47,234 nucleotides of DNA, from assembly GCA_945902115.1 (NCBI GenBank), contig CAMDLY010000016.1, positions 1 through 47,234 of the forward strand, written 5' to 3'. Of the stretch, positions 16,090 to 24,655 are shown piece after piece (position 1 is the first letter of the stretch; each line of letters opens with the position of its first letter). A model generated the notes under the pieces. It worked only from the letters and a program-made list of their open reading frames with translations, had not been told where the DNA came from and did no database searches. The position numbers and the translations under genes were made by a program. Source of the stretch: Lishizhenia tianjinensis (GTDB taxonomy: Bacteria > Bacteroidota > Bacteroidia > Flavobacteriales_D > Crocinitomicaceae).

Positions 16090-17067
16090 TTATCTTCCCA
16101 ACATAATTCCTAAAGTTAACTCATGGCCCCCTGAAGAGTAGTTGTTAAATTTAGAAATGGAAAAGTCATAGGAGTAGCCTAGTTTGAATTTGTTAGATAA
16201 ATTCATTCCTACCAAACCAATTAATGCGTCGGTATGCCGGTACCCTAATCCGAACCAAAACATTTTATTATAATCCGCAATGATATTCATGTCTATTGAA
16301 ATCGGTGCTGGGTACATGTATTTAGCCATAACACTAGGCGTAATAGAGAGAGCCTCGTTAATTGGAATCGTATAGCCTCCAATTACGTTGTAGTGAACTT
16401 GTGGGTTAAAGTTTGCAGATGCAGTTCCAAATTCTACTAGGTCTCTAGTCAGTTGATCTCCAGTTATCCCTAGATAGAATCTCTTTCCGTAAAGGTACAA
16501 TCCGGAATGTAAATCCATGATATTTTTATTTGCATTATTAGCTGAAAAACCTGCGTACGTATTGTCATAAGGCATGTTAGGATTAATTATACTTAACACT
16601 TGCGCTTTATCAGAATTAAAAGAATTATTTGAAACGCCGGCCTTTATTCCGAAGGCTAAATTTATTTTTTTTGTCATAGGCAGATGTAGAGCATATGTTC
16701 CAGAGAAAGAAAACTTTGTAAAGGCCCCGTATTGATCTGCCACTAGTTGCCCGCCTACTGTATGCTTTAGCTTTCCTGTTTTGATTTCCGGTTGTTGAGA
16801 AGGCCCGCTAGATGTTCGAATTCCCGGGTTGTAGGAAACGGGTTTGAATTTTAAAGGCACTGAAAATGCTAGAAAAGAAGTCCTTGGTGCATCAGCAACG
16901 CCTACCCATTGCCAACGGCCACTGACAGTCACATCAATAAAGTCATACACCCCTGCAGCAGCAGGATTCGCCATGAATTGATTTCTCGAAAATTGTGAGT
17001 ACTGCGGGATTTGTTGTGCCTGTGTTTTTAATGCCCAAAAAGCCGTAAATAATACTAAGAGCCTCAT
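16090..17067 (-). CDS. PorP/SprF-family T9SS outer-membrane protein (triad 2)
   Basis: The 325-residue protein is a canonical PorP/SprF member: signal peptide MRLLVLFTAFWALKTQA, then QQIPQYSQFSRNQFMANPAA and AGVYDFIDVTVSGRWQWVG. The NPAAAG motif is intact here, unlike in the triad 1 paralogue. The C terminus shows barrel strands (KFGLGYRHTDA-like FWFGLGYRHTDALIGLVG, FKLGYSYDFSIS, HELTLGIMLGR). It starts 2 bp after the 1867-residue type B protein and probably supports its surface delivery or attachment, by analogy with SprF and SprB. Confidence 0.92.
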   Translation of the reverse strand: MRLLVLFTAFWALKTQAQQIPQYSQFSRNQFMANPAAAGVYDFIDVTVSGRWQWVGVADAPRTSFLAFSVPLKFKPVSYNPGIRTSSGPSQQPEIKTGKLKHTVGGQLVADQYGAFTKFSFSGTYALHLPMTKKINLAFGIKAGVSNNSFNSDKAQVLSIINPNMPYDNTYAGFSANNANKNIMDLHSGLYLYGKRFYLGITGDQLTRDLVEFGTASANFNPQVHYNVIGGYTIPINEALSITPSVMAKYMYPAPISIDMNIIADYNKMFWFGLGYRHTDALIGLVGMNLSNKFKLGYSYDFSISKFNNYSSGGHELTLGIMLGR

Positions 17068-17069
17068 TG

Positions 17070-20000
17070 TTAGTTAGTTATTAATGTTACAATTCCTGTT
17101 ATATTTTCTGTGAACTCATCATTGTATTCAATGACAAAGTAATAGGAACCAACAGGCATTTTTTCGTTGTTATATTTTCCATCCCAAGGTTTTGTTTCAT
17201 ATAGTCCTTCTGTTGACTGATAAATAAGATTCCCCCAACGATTATAAATACTCACCACATTTTTTGGATAGATTTGGTCGATATTTAAGAGCGTCCATGT
17301 GTCATTTGTTTGGTCTCCATCTGGAGTGAAAGCAGTTGGAACTATAATTCCACATTCTTCTACTGCAACAATAACTATTGATGCTGGTCCTTCGCAACCA
17401 TTAATTGTTTCGGTTACGTAGTAATTGGTAGTCCCCACATTTATAGTAGGCGTAAAAGAGGAATTTGTTGCGAGCACATTAGTTAAGTTTTGATCGGAAT
17501 ACCAAATAAATGACCCTACTCCTAGAGCAAATAAATCTACAGGTACGGCATTATCACAATACAAGGTGTCTGTTCCGGCACTCGGTGCATTCGGAATGGA
17601 GTTAATTACAATTGTTTGCGTCGAAGATAAATTGCTATTTGTACAATTTGCATCAGTAATATTTACCAATACATATGTTCCAGCTGTATTTCCAATCGAT
17701 AAAGAAGTAGTACTTCCTGATTGGGTTTGCGCCACACCATCTAAGGTATAATTCAAGGTAAAGTCAGCTGTTCCCGTAAAAGAAGCCAGGATATCAGCCA
17801 CGGCATCTCCTTGACAATAGGTATTACCGCCAGAAATAGATGCAGTTGGTAATGGATTAATTGTAACCACAAATGATTCTTCATTTGAACAAGCGCCGTT
17901 GGCATCGTAAATAAAAACAGTTTGTGAACTTGTGATTGCTCCAGAGAGGGCTGTTCCACCTTGAGCTTGTGAATTATTAAAATATCCTTGCGACCCACTT
18001 AAATCTGATCCTGTAATAGCGGGTAATGAATAGGTTGCGCAAGCGGATTGATTCCCAGGATTGGTTATGGATGGAGTTGGAATAATTGTAATATCAAAAG
18101 CCTCCTCACTAGTACATGTGCCATTTTGATCGTAAATATACACGGTAGAGCTTGTTGAAATGACATCGCCAATGTTTAGTTGCGTTCCCTGACCTCCCGA
18201 TTGTGTCCAATAGGTTGGAGTGAAAATATTTGTACCAGAAAAAGTTCCTAAAGTGTAACTATCACAGGCGGTTTGTACCCCAGGATTGCTAATAACAGGA
18301 ATACTTGTTAAACTGATCGTAAACGATTCTGTTGCCGTACAAGCGCCATTGGCATCATAGGCATACAAGGTGATAAGGGTATCCGGCTCGAATAATGTTC
18401 CTTCACTCACAATTCCACCTCCACCATTAGGCTGCGTGTAGTATTGCGCATTGATTAATGATGTTCCAGTTATAGCAGGTAGTGTATAAGAACCACCACA
18501 TTGAGTAACGTCTGCAATTGGATTTATATTTGGTGCACCTGGGTTTAGTAAGTTGGTTGAAACAACTACACTCTGACATCCTGTTGAAGAATTTGTAAAC
18601 GTTACATCGTATGCACCTGCTGAAAGATTCGTCATAGTATAATTTGCGTTCATTGCACCACTATTTCCAGTAGTCGTTCCAGACCATGAAACAGAGCCAG
18701 GAGCTCCCGTGTTAACTAAAACAGAACCATCTGTGCCGTTACACGAACTTGGATCAGTTGGCGTTAATGTGATTACAGGAGTTGGGTTTATGGAGATCGT
18801 AAAGGTTACAGGAGCGCTTGTACATCCGTTTAGGGTTGCTGTTGCTGAAATAGTTCCCGTAATAGCGCTAGCTGTATTGTTAGCTGCTAAGTTAAATGGC
18901 GTGATTTGATCATTTCCTGAGGATCCAAGACCGATTGTAGCATTTGAATTACTCCAGGTAAAAGTAGCTCCAGCAGGAACACTCACAAAATCCTCTGGGT
19001 CAGCCGCTGATCCGGGACAACCACTCACATTAGTAATGGCATTAATTGTTGGAGTAGGCAGAATTGTAACCGTAAAAGACGAACTTGATCCGTTACATCC
19101 GTTTAAGGTAGGTGTTACAGTCACAGTTCCAATGACATCCGTATTTGTAGCATTAGCTGGTGCGTTGTAGGTTGCAATTTGTCCATTTCCAATACTTGGG
19201 ATTCCAACAGCAATGTTGTCATTCGTCCACGAGAAAGTAGCTCCGGCAGGAGTGGAACTAAAATCAGTTGGATTAATGGAGGTTCCCGGACAACCTGAAA
19301 CAGCAGTTAACGGATCCACAGAAGGAATTTCATTAATTGTAATAGTAAATGGTTCTTCATCTGAACATGCCCCATTCACATCGTAGGCATACAATGTAAT
19401 ATTGGTTGGCGCATTATACGCTGTACCAACTGCAATTACCACACCTGTGCCACTAGGACCGGTATAATACTGCGGATTGTTTTGAGTTCCGGGAACAAAA
19501 GGAACCGCTGGCAGTGTGTAAGAAGTCCCACAATTCGTAACATCACTGATTATATTTATTTGTGGAGCACCTGGGTTAGCCAACGAAGTTTGAACAGTTG
19601 CGCTTTGACAGCCTGAAGCGTTGGTGAAGTATACTGAATAGGTTCCTGCTCCTAAAGTAGGAATGGTGTAATTCAGTGAGCTAGAAGCATTACCGCTTGT
19701 AGGTCCAGTCCACGTGATTGTTCCAGAACCTGTTCCGGAAACCAAAATAGAACCATCAGTAGCATTACACGTATTCGGATCATCAGGCGTCAAGGTAATA
19801 ACCGGTAAAGCAACAACCGTAATCGTTCCAGTTGCGCTAATTGTTCCACAGCCACCAGTAAGTGGAATAGTATAAGGAAAAGTTCCCGAAGCAGTTGGTG
19901 TTCCACTAATGGTAATCGTATTTCCAAACCAGGAAGCAGAAACTCCTGCTGGCAGCCCTGTTGCCGCTCCAATACCTGTTGCTCCTGTCGTGGTGAAGGT

Positions 20001-22643
20001 TATTGAAGGAGAAAGTGCTGTGTTTACACATAAATTAGGGTTACTTGATGCAGCGGTAACTGTATTTACTGGGTTAACAGTAATTGTTCCAGTAGCATTG
20101 AGAGCTGTACATCCACCAGTAACTGGAATAGTATAATTGAATGTTCCTGAATTTGTTGGTGTACCGGAAACAGTTATGGTATTATTAGAATAAGTCGCTG
20201 TGACACCATTTGGTAGGTTTGTAGCAGCGGCTATACCTGTTGCTCCCGCGGTGGTAAAGGTGATTGAAGGGGTTATCGGAGTGTTTGCACACAATGTTGG
20301 GTTTGAGGATGGTGGTGTTACGGTAACATTTCCAACATTAATAGTGATATTAGCTGTTCCTGAACAACCTGCTTCATTTGTAACGTTTAATGTGTAGGTA
20401 GTCGTTGCTGTTGGCGTAGCATTCAATGTCAAGTTACCACCTGTCGTTGTAGAACTAAGCGGAGTTGTGGTTATAGAACTGTTATCCGTGGATGACCAAG
20501 CATAATTTAATTGAGGATAATCATTAATAATTACCTCCCATTCAAGGAACACACCATTATCTGGACCGCCTGTTCCGTCAGTAATTCCTAAAGTCCATGT
20601 AGTATTCGATGGTATAGTTCCATTTTCTATTATTGTTAACAAGGCATCTGGAATACAAAAAGTGACTGTTACTGGAGGTGTTGGATTACCTACTCCTGCT
20701 GGTGTCGCTTGAATTTGAGTAAGTAAAGTAGCAAGTGACGCATTGTAAATTTGACCTGCCGGCGCAGGAGTAACAGAAGTATAAATTGTTCCTCCTACAT
20801 TTAATTGTAATAGCGTGAAATTATTAAAATCTTCGTGACGAATTGTAAAACAGGCAGAGACAATTTGATTTGCAATAAGATCTGTGGGAGTTATTCCTGA
20901 TGAAACGGTAGATATTGGGGTTAATATAGCACTATTACTATTAGTGATGTTTGTCACAGTTAAATTTTCAAATGTTTGTGCAGTAATGACTGGTTGAGGA
21001 GTGTAGGAGCCTGTTAAAGTAACGCTTTGACCCAAGCAAATACTTGTACTAGGCGCAGCAGATAACGTAACTTGAGGTGCAGGATTTACCGTAATTGTGT
21101 AATTACTTGGGGTTCCAGAACAAGACGTTGCTGGATCAGGACCACTATAGGGAGTAACAGTAATGGTTCCTGTAATTGGAGTTAAGCCTGTATTTGTTGC
21201 GGTAAAAGATGAAATATTTCCTGTTCCAGATGCAGGAATACCAATTGCAGCATTTGTGTTTGTCCAAGTGTACGATGCTGTGGGGAAACCAGTTGAGGTA
21301 AAATTTGTCGCACTTACAGTTCCTCCATCGCAAATTGAAATGTTTGTAGGAACTGTTACTGTAGCTCCTGGACTAGATGTAACTGTAACACTAGAACCAA
21401 CTGAGCAATTAGCATTATCAACTACAACAACTGTGTAAGTACCAGCGGGAATATTACTTAAAATATTTGAAACAGTTGTATTCATTGTGGAACCAACTAA
21501 TGCCCCAAGTGAATTATACCAATAAAAATCCCAAGGAGAAATCGTTCCAGTCGCAGTGGCAGTAGCCGTTCCATCTGTTGAGGTTGAACATGTAGTAGGC
21601 GTCGAGGACATGGTTGGGGGCAAGCAACAAGTCATGTTGGGATCTAGAGAGCTTGGACTATCATTTTGACAAGAAAGGTTTGACCAAGAACCTGATTCAC
21701 CATCTCCACTGGTGTTAACCGTAACGTTTAAAGATGAGGCAGGACAAGCAGCATCAACTTGCATCGTCCAACAAAATTGTAAATCACAATTTGATGCATT
21801 AGCATCACCATAATTATCTTCAGGATCAGTTGCATTGCAATTAGCACAGCCCAAAGAAGAATTATAATAGAACCCTTCACCAAATCCTGCTGGAAGATTA
21901 GAAGATCCTGTAGGAATATAACTCCAATTACCATTGCCATCACAACCTGGAGGAGGCGCTTGAGAAACCATGTTCCACCCTGCGCCATAACTTAGTTGCA
22001 CTCCGTGAAGCCAATTTGTATTTACTTGATTGTAAGTAAATATAGTGTAGCAAAAGGTTACTGTTTGACCAGGATAATAGGCGCCATTTACAGGTGGTGG
22101 AGTTGCAACCAATGAAGCTTGCGTTAAACAATCACCGCATTCTTGGTTATTTTGAACGGAAATAGTAAAGTTGCCAGCCGCCGCAGCGCCATTCCCACTA
22201 ACTTGAACGTAATACGTTTGTCCTGCCACTATTCCTGTAAAAGTTGTGGGAGCCCCACTGATATCGCAGCCTGCGGGTGTAAGGCTATTGCAAGTACCAG
22301 AATATAAACCAATTTGTGGTATACCAAAAGTGCCTGTGATATTAGAGAACCCAATTACCACTGAGGGGCCAGAGGCTACGAAAGAATACCACACATCTTG
22401 GGCGGGTGATGCCATATCGGCAGTACCAGTTCCACAATCTATTATTGCCACATATGGATTGACCGCAGTCGCACCGATATTGGTTCCGTTGTGTATCACA
22501 GGCGCACCAGCTCCTATCGCGCCGCCGGAACAACCAGCAGGAGCGGGAAGAGTTCCTAGGTTAAAGGCAGTCGCACAGTTGTCTCCCTGAGAATATGCGC
22601 AGATAGCGGAAACTAAAAGCAAAAAACTAAAAAGTATTTTCAT
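17070..22643 (-). CDS. Giant repetitive adhesin-like protein with T9SS type B sorting domain (triad 2)
   Basis: The frame opens at 22673, but Met11 (22643) begins a clean signal peptide, MKILFSFLLLVSAICAYSQG, and avoids overlapping the previous gene, so 22643 is preferred (1857 residues). After a PPC-like N-terminal domain (~20-165) come many Ig/PKD-like modules. Two tandem ~87-residue repeats lie at ~770-945 (SSNPTLCANTPITPSITFTT and SSNPNLCVNTALSPSITFTT). Two PKD-like repeats lie at ~1106-1288 (VSGCPGTSINPTDFSSTPAG and VSGCPGSAADPEDFVSVPAG), and two SprB-type repeats near ~945 and ~1286 (VITLTPxDPxxCNxTDGS). The last ~95 residues are a type B domain (IVPTAFTPDGDQTNDTWTLL, YNRWGNLIYQ, KPWDGKYNNEKMPVGSYYF). 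It is Thr/Ser/Asn-rich with few charges, as in surface adhesins. Confidence 0.92.
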   Translation of the reverse strand: MKILFSFLLLVSAICAYSQGDNCATAFNLGTLPAPAGCSGGAIGAGAPVIHNGTNIGATAVNPYVAIIDCGTGTADMASPAQDVWYSFVASGPSVVIGFSNITGTFGIPQIGLYSGTCNSLTPAGCDISGAPTTFTGIVAGQTYYVQVSGNGAAAAGNFTISVQNNQECGDCLTQASLVATPPPVNGAYYPGQTVTFCYTIFTYNQVNTNWLHGVQLSYGAGWNMVSQAPPPGCDGNGNWSYIPTGSSNLPAGFGEGFYYNSSLGCANCNATDPEDNYGDANASNCDLQFCWTMQVDAACPASSLNVTVNTSGDGESGSWSNLSCQNDSPSSLDPNMTCCLPPTMSSTPTTCSTSTDGTATATATGTISPWDFYWYNSLGALVGSTMNTTVSNILSNIPAGTYTVVVVDNANCSVGSSVTVTSSPGATVTVPTNISICDGGTVSATNFTSTGFPTASYTWTNTNAAIGIPASGTGNISSFTATNTGLTPITGTITVTPYSGPDPATSCSGTPSNYTITVNPAPQVTLSAAPSTSICLGQSVTLTGSYTPQPVITAQTFENLTVTNITNSNSAILTPISTVSSGITPTDLIANQIVSACFTIRHEDFNNFTLLQLNVGGTIYTSVTPAPAGQIYNASLATLLTQIQATPAGVGNPTPPVTVTFCIPDALLTIIENGTIPSNTTWTLGITDGTGGPDNGVFLEWEVIINDYPQLNYAWSSTDNSSITTTPLSSTTTGGNLTLNATPTATTTYTLNVTNEAGCSGTANITINVGNVTVTPPSSNPTLCANTPITPSITFTTAGATGIAAATNLPNGVTATYSNNTITVSGTPTNSGTFNYTIPVTGGCTALNATGTITVNPVNTVTAASSNPNLCVNTALSPSITFTTTGATGIGAATGLPAGVSASWFGNTITISGTPTASGTFPYTIPLTGGCGTISATGTITVVALPVITLTPDDPNTCNATDGSILVSGTGSGTITWTGPTSGNASSSLNYTIPTLGAGTYSVYFTNASGCQSATVQTSLANPGAPQINIISDVTNCGTSYTLPAVPFVPGTQNNPQYYTGPSGTGVVIAVGTAYNAPTNITLYAYDVNGACSDEEPFTITINEIPSVDPLTAVSGCPGTSINPTDFSSTPAGATFSWTNDNIAVGIPSIGNGQIATYNAPANATNTDVIGTVTVTPTLNGCNGSSSSFTVTILPTPTINAITNVSGCPGSAADPEDFVSVPAGATFTWSNSNATIGLGSSGNDQITPFNLAANNTASAITGTISATATLNGCTSAPVTFTISINPTPVITLTPTDPSSCNGTDGSVLVNTGAPGSVSWSGTTTGNSGAMNANYTMTNLSAGAYDVTFTNSSTGCQSVVVSTNLLNPGAPNINPIADVTQCGGSYTLPAITGTSLINAQYYTQPNGGGGIVSEGTLFEPDTLITLYAYDANGACTATESFTISLTSIPVISNPGVQTACDSYTLGTFSGTNIFTPTYWTQSGGQGTQLNIGDVISTSSTVYIYDQNGTCTSEEAFDITIIPTPSITNPGNQSACATYSLPAITGSDLSGSQGYFNNSQAQGGTALSGAITSSQTVFIYDANGACSNEESFVVTINPLPTASISGGNTYCQGDAVADILASFTGTADFTLNYTLDGVAQTQSGSTTSLSIGNTAGTYVLVNITDANCTNSNLSSTQTIVINSIPNAPSAGTDTLYCDNAVPVDLFALGVGSFIWYSDQNLTNVLATNSSFTPTINVGTTNYYVTETINGCEGPASIVIVAVEECGIIVPTAFTPDGDQTNDTWTLLNIDQIYPKNVVSIYNRWGNLIYQSTEGLYETKPWDGKYNNEKMPVGSYYFVIEYNDEFTENITGIVTLITN

Positions 22644-22647
22644 GGCT

Positions 22648-22998
22648 TTAGTTTTTGGAAGTGTTTCTAGCACTTAGCATCCTCAGTAGTCTACCACTTT
22701 CGTGAACGCTATATATCCCGTCATCTTTGATTTTTTCTGATTGGAAACACTCATCGATGACTAGATTATCTAAGGTCATCTCTTTTTTCGATATTAGTTC
22801 GACCTCAGCACCATCGTCAAAGATGATTTGGTAACGTTCGAAATAGTGGAAGTAGCCACACCAATCAGCTTTACTGAGGGCTGTGTTAAGTTGTTCAACA
22901 GAATATTTCTTCCCTGGTTTCGTAATGATATAATACGATGTTTGAGAATACATAAACGTCGAAAAAAAGAGGGAGATAGAAAATAAGGCTAATTTCAT
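22648..22998 (-). CDS. Small secreted protein, function unknown
   Basis: The 116-residue protein has a signal peptide (MKLALFSISLFFSTFMYSQ). The mature part is about 97 residues, mixed alpha/beta in character, and opens with TSYYIITKPGKKYSVEQLNT. It has two cysteines (in WCGYF and DECFQ) that could pair in the periplasm. I do not recognise the family. It is directly upstream of the giant adhesin (4 bp before its preferred start) and is the first gene after a well-spaced promoter at 23019-23050, so it probably leads the triad 2 operon. Confidence 0.75.
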   Translation of the reverse strand: MKLALFSISLFFSTFMYSQTSYYIITKPGKKYSVEQLNTALSKADWCGYFHYFERYQIIFDDGAEVELISKKEMTLDNLVIDECFQSEKIKDDGIYSVHESGRLLRMLSARNTSKN

Positions 22999-23018
22999 AG
23001 CAAGAGTTTAGAGAGGTA

Positions 23019-23050
23019 CAATATTATGAAGATAACTTTACTTATCCAAA
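23019..23050 (-). promoter_or_regulatory. Promoter for the small secreted protein and triad 2
   Basis: On the minus strand TTTG (23047-23050), a 20-nt spacer and TAATATTG (23019-23026, one mismatch to TAnnTTTG) match the Bacteroidota -33/-7 pattern, 20 nt before the ATG at 22998. Confidence 0.5.
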
Positions 23051-23053
23051 ATT

Positions 23054-23629
23054 TTAATCCATGCACTTGCAAGGAGGATCAATGGCCAACTTCGAATTTG
23101 GGAAATTAGATACAATTTCTTTGTGAATTTTCGTGCCGTACATGGCCCCTCGTAGGTCTAAAAATTTCAATTGTTTAAGCTTGAATAAACCCTTACCGAA
23201 ACTTGTTATTTCGTTATTATAAAGGTCAAGTTTTTGGAGCTTTGTGAGGTCTCCCAACTGATCCGGCAATGAACTTATGCGATTGGAAGCGGCAAGTAAT
23301 TCCTTAAGGCGGCCAAGTTTGGTGATCGATACAGGTAAAAAAGGAAGTTTATTTTGGCTAACATTTAAGACTTCCAATTTCGTAAAAATTTGAATATCAA
23401 GTGGAATATCTGAAAGCTTATTTTTGGATAAGTCTAAGCCAACAAGTTTTGTAAACCGGTATATTTCTGTGGGAATAGAATCTAGTTTTTCCTTCGATAA
23501 GGACAGGTAATATATTGTATCCGCACTTGCCTTTTCTACTTCATTTAGTCTGTAATAACGGTTTTCACTTTTTTGTGATATACACAAAAAGTTAATTAGA
23601 CCGAAGCAAAGTGCGAGCGAAACTCTCAT
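23054..23629 (-). CDS. Secreted leucine-rich-repeat protein
   Basis: The frame opens at 23680, but Met18 (23629) starts a signal-like segment (MRVSLALCFGLINFLCISQK), so 23629 is preferred, giving 191 residues. About five LRRs of the typical 23-residue type follow (FTKLVGLDLSKNKLSDIPLD, FTKLEVLNVSQNKLPFLPVS, LTKLQKLDLYNNEITSFGKG). A C-terminal cap carries a PPCKC motif. With Cys24 inside the ISQ region there is no clear lipobox. The start lies within the end of ribF (38-nt overlap), an unusually long overlap suggesting coupling or recent apposition. Probably an exported binding protein; ligand unknown. Confidence 0.8.
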   Translation of the reverse strand: MRVSLALCFGLINFLCISQKSENRYYRLNEVEKASADTIYYLSLSKEKLDSIPTEIYRFTKLVGLDLSKNKLSDIPLDIQIFTKLEVLNVSQNKLPFLPVSITKLGRLKELLAASNRISSLPDQLGDLTKLQKLDLYNNEITSFGKGLFKLKQLKFLDLRGAMYGTKIHKEIVSNFPNSKLAIDPPCKCMD

Positions 23630-24530
23630 CCTGTTTGATTTGATTTTTAAGTTCAAGAATAGAGCCAAATTTCTTTTCATCTCTCAGCCTGTGTAACAAA
23701 ACGATTTTGAGCTGTTCATCATATAAATCACCTGAAAAATTTAATAGGTGGGCTTCCAACTGAGGCGGTATTATATTTACGTTTACAGTTGGCCTTGTCC
23801 CAAGATTAAATATCGCATCGTAAGTCAGCCCGTTAAATGAAACTTTCCCGGCATATACCCCATTCTTTGGAAGTAATTTACTGGCGTCAATTTCCCCAAT
23901 ATTTGCTGTTGGAAAATCTATCGTCCTCCCAAGTTTATCTCCTTTTTGAACAATTCCGGTAATGCAATAGTTTCCATTGAGGAACATATTTGCGTGTGTG
24001 ATATCCCCCTCTATCAACGCTGTCCGGATTTTTGTAGAGCTTACATTGATTTCGTTTATTTCTACTGCGGAGATTTCCATGAGGCGAAAATGATCTTGCA
24101 GCGCGAATTTTTTAAGCAATTCGATATTTCCTTCTCGGGAATGACCAAATCGGTGATCGTATCCAATAAAGAGGTGTTTCGCTTGTATTTTTTTAATCAA
24201 CACATCAGTTATGAAATCAGTTGCTGATAAAAACGAAAAGGCTTTATCAAAAGGTTGTATAATGACATTTTTCATACCAACCTCTGCTAATTTATCTAAT
24301 TTTTCCTCTAAGGTTTGAATGAGTTTTAGTCCGGTTTCTTCAGGGTTGACGACCCAACGCGGGTGAGGATGAAAGGTTAGTAGAGCACTTTCTCCGCCAA
24401 TTTTCTCTGCCTCTTCGTTCATCTGACGAATAATGTGCTGGTGGCCAATGTGTACACCGTCAAAGGTACCGATAGTTAGGATTGGATTATTCACCCCACT
24501 AAAATTCTCTATTCCGTGAAAAACCTTCAT
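23592..24530 (-). CDS. ribF: Bifunctional riboflavin kinase / FAD synthetase
   Basis: RibF phosphorylates riboflavin to FMN and adenylates FMN to FAD in the cytoplasm. The N-terminal adenylyltransferase domain has TIGTFDGVHIGHQHI (HxGH-type motif) and YDHRFGHSREG. The C-terminal kinase domain has IDFPTANIG and the typical GVYAGKVSF and EAHLLNFSGDLYD. The frame opens at 24548, but Met7 (24530, MKVFHGIENF) matches the usual start, giving 312 residues, normal for the family. It is divergent from the S46 peptidase gene and overlaps the LRR gene at its 3' end. No FMN riboswitch is seen upstream. Confidence 0.95.
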   Translation of the reverse strand: MKVFHGIENFSGVNNPILTIGTFDGVHIGHQHIIRQMNEEAEKIGGESALLTFHPHPRWVVNPEETGLKLIQTLEEKLDKLAEVGMKNVIIQPFDKAFSFLSATDFITDVLIKKIQAKHLFIGYDHRFGHSREGNIELLKKFALQDHFRLMEISAVEINEINVSSTKIRTALIEGDITHANMFLNGNYCITGIVQKGDKLGRTIDFPTANIGEIDASKLLPKNGVYAGKVSFNGLTYDAIFNLGTRPTVNVNIIPPQLEAHLLNFSGDLYDEQLKIVLLHRLRDEKKFGSILELKNQIKQDESFARTLLRSN

Positions 24531-24655
24531 CAATGGCAAAGGTAACATTTCTTTTTCCGTTTTTTAAATTCAATATTGTGAGTAAATTTGAGTCCTCCTA
24601 GGGAACGTAAGACGGTTTAATGTAACTCCAGGACTTTAATATAATTTTTGTACCC

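Noticed and set aside
18780-20340. CRISPR-like periodicity in the adhesin gene
   Set aside because: The repeats are long coding modules (about 85-90 codons), not short identical repeats with unique spacers.
19790-22590. Several plus-strand open frames opposite the giant adhesin gene
   Set aside because: They mirror the low-stop antisense of a Thr/Val/Gly-rich repetitive gene and lack start context or recognisable domains.
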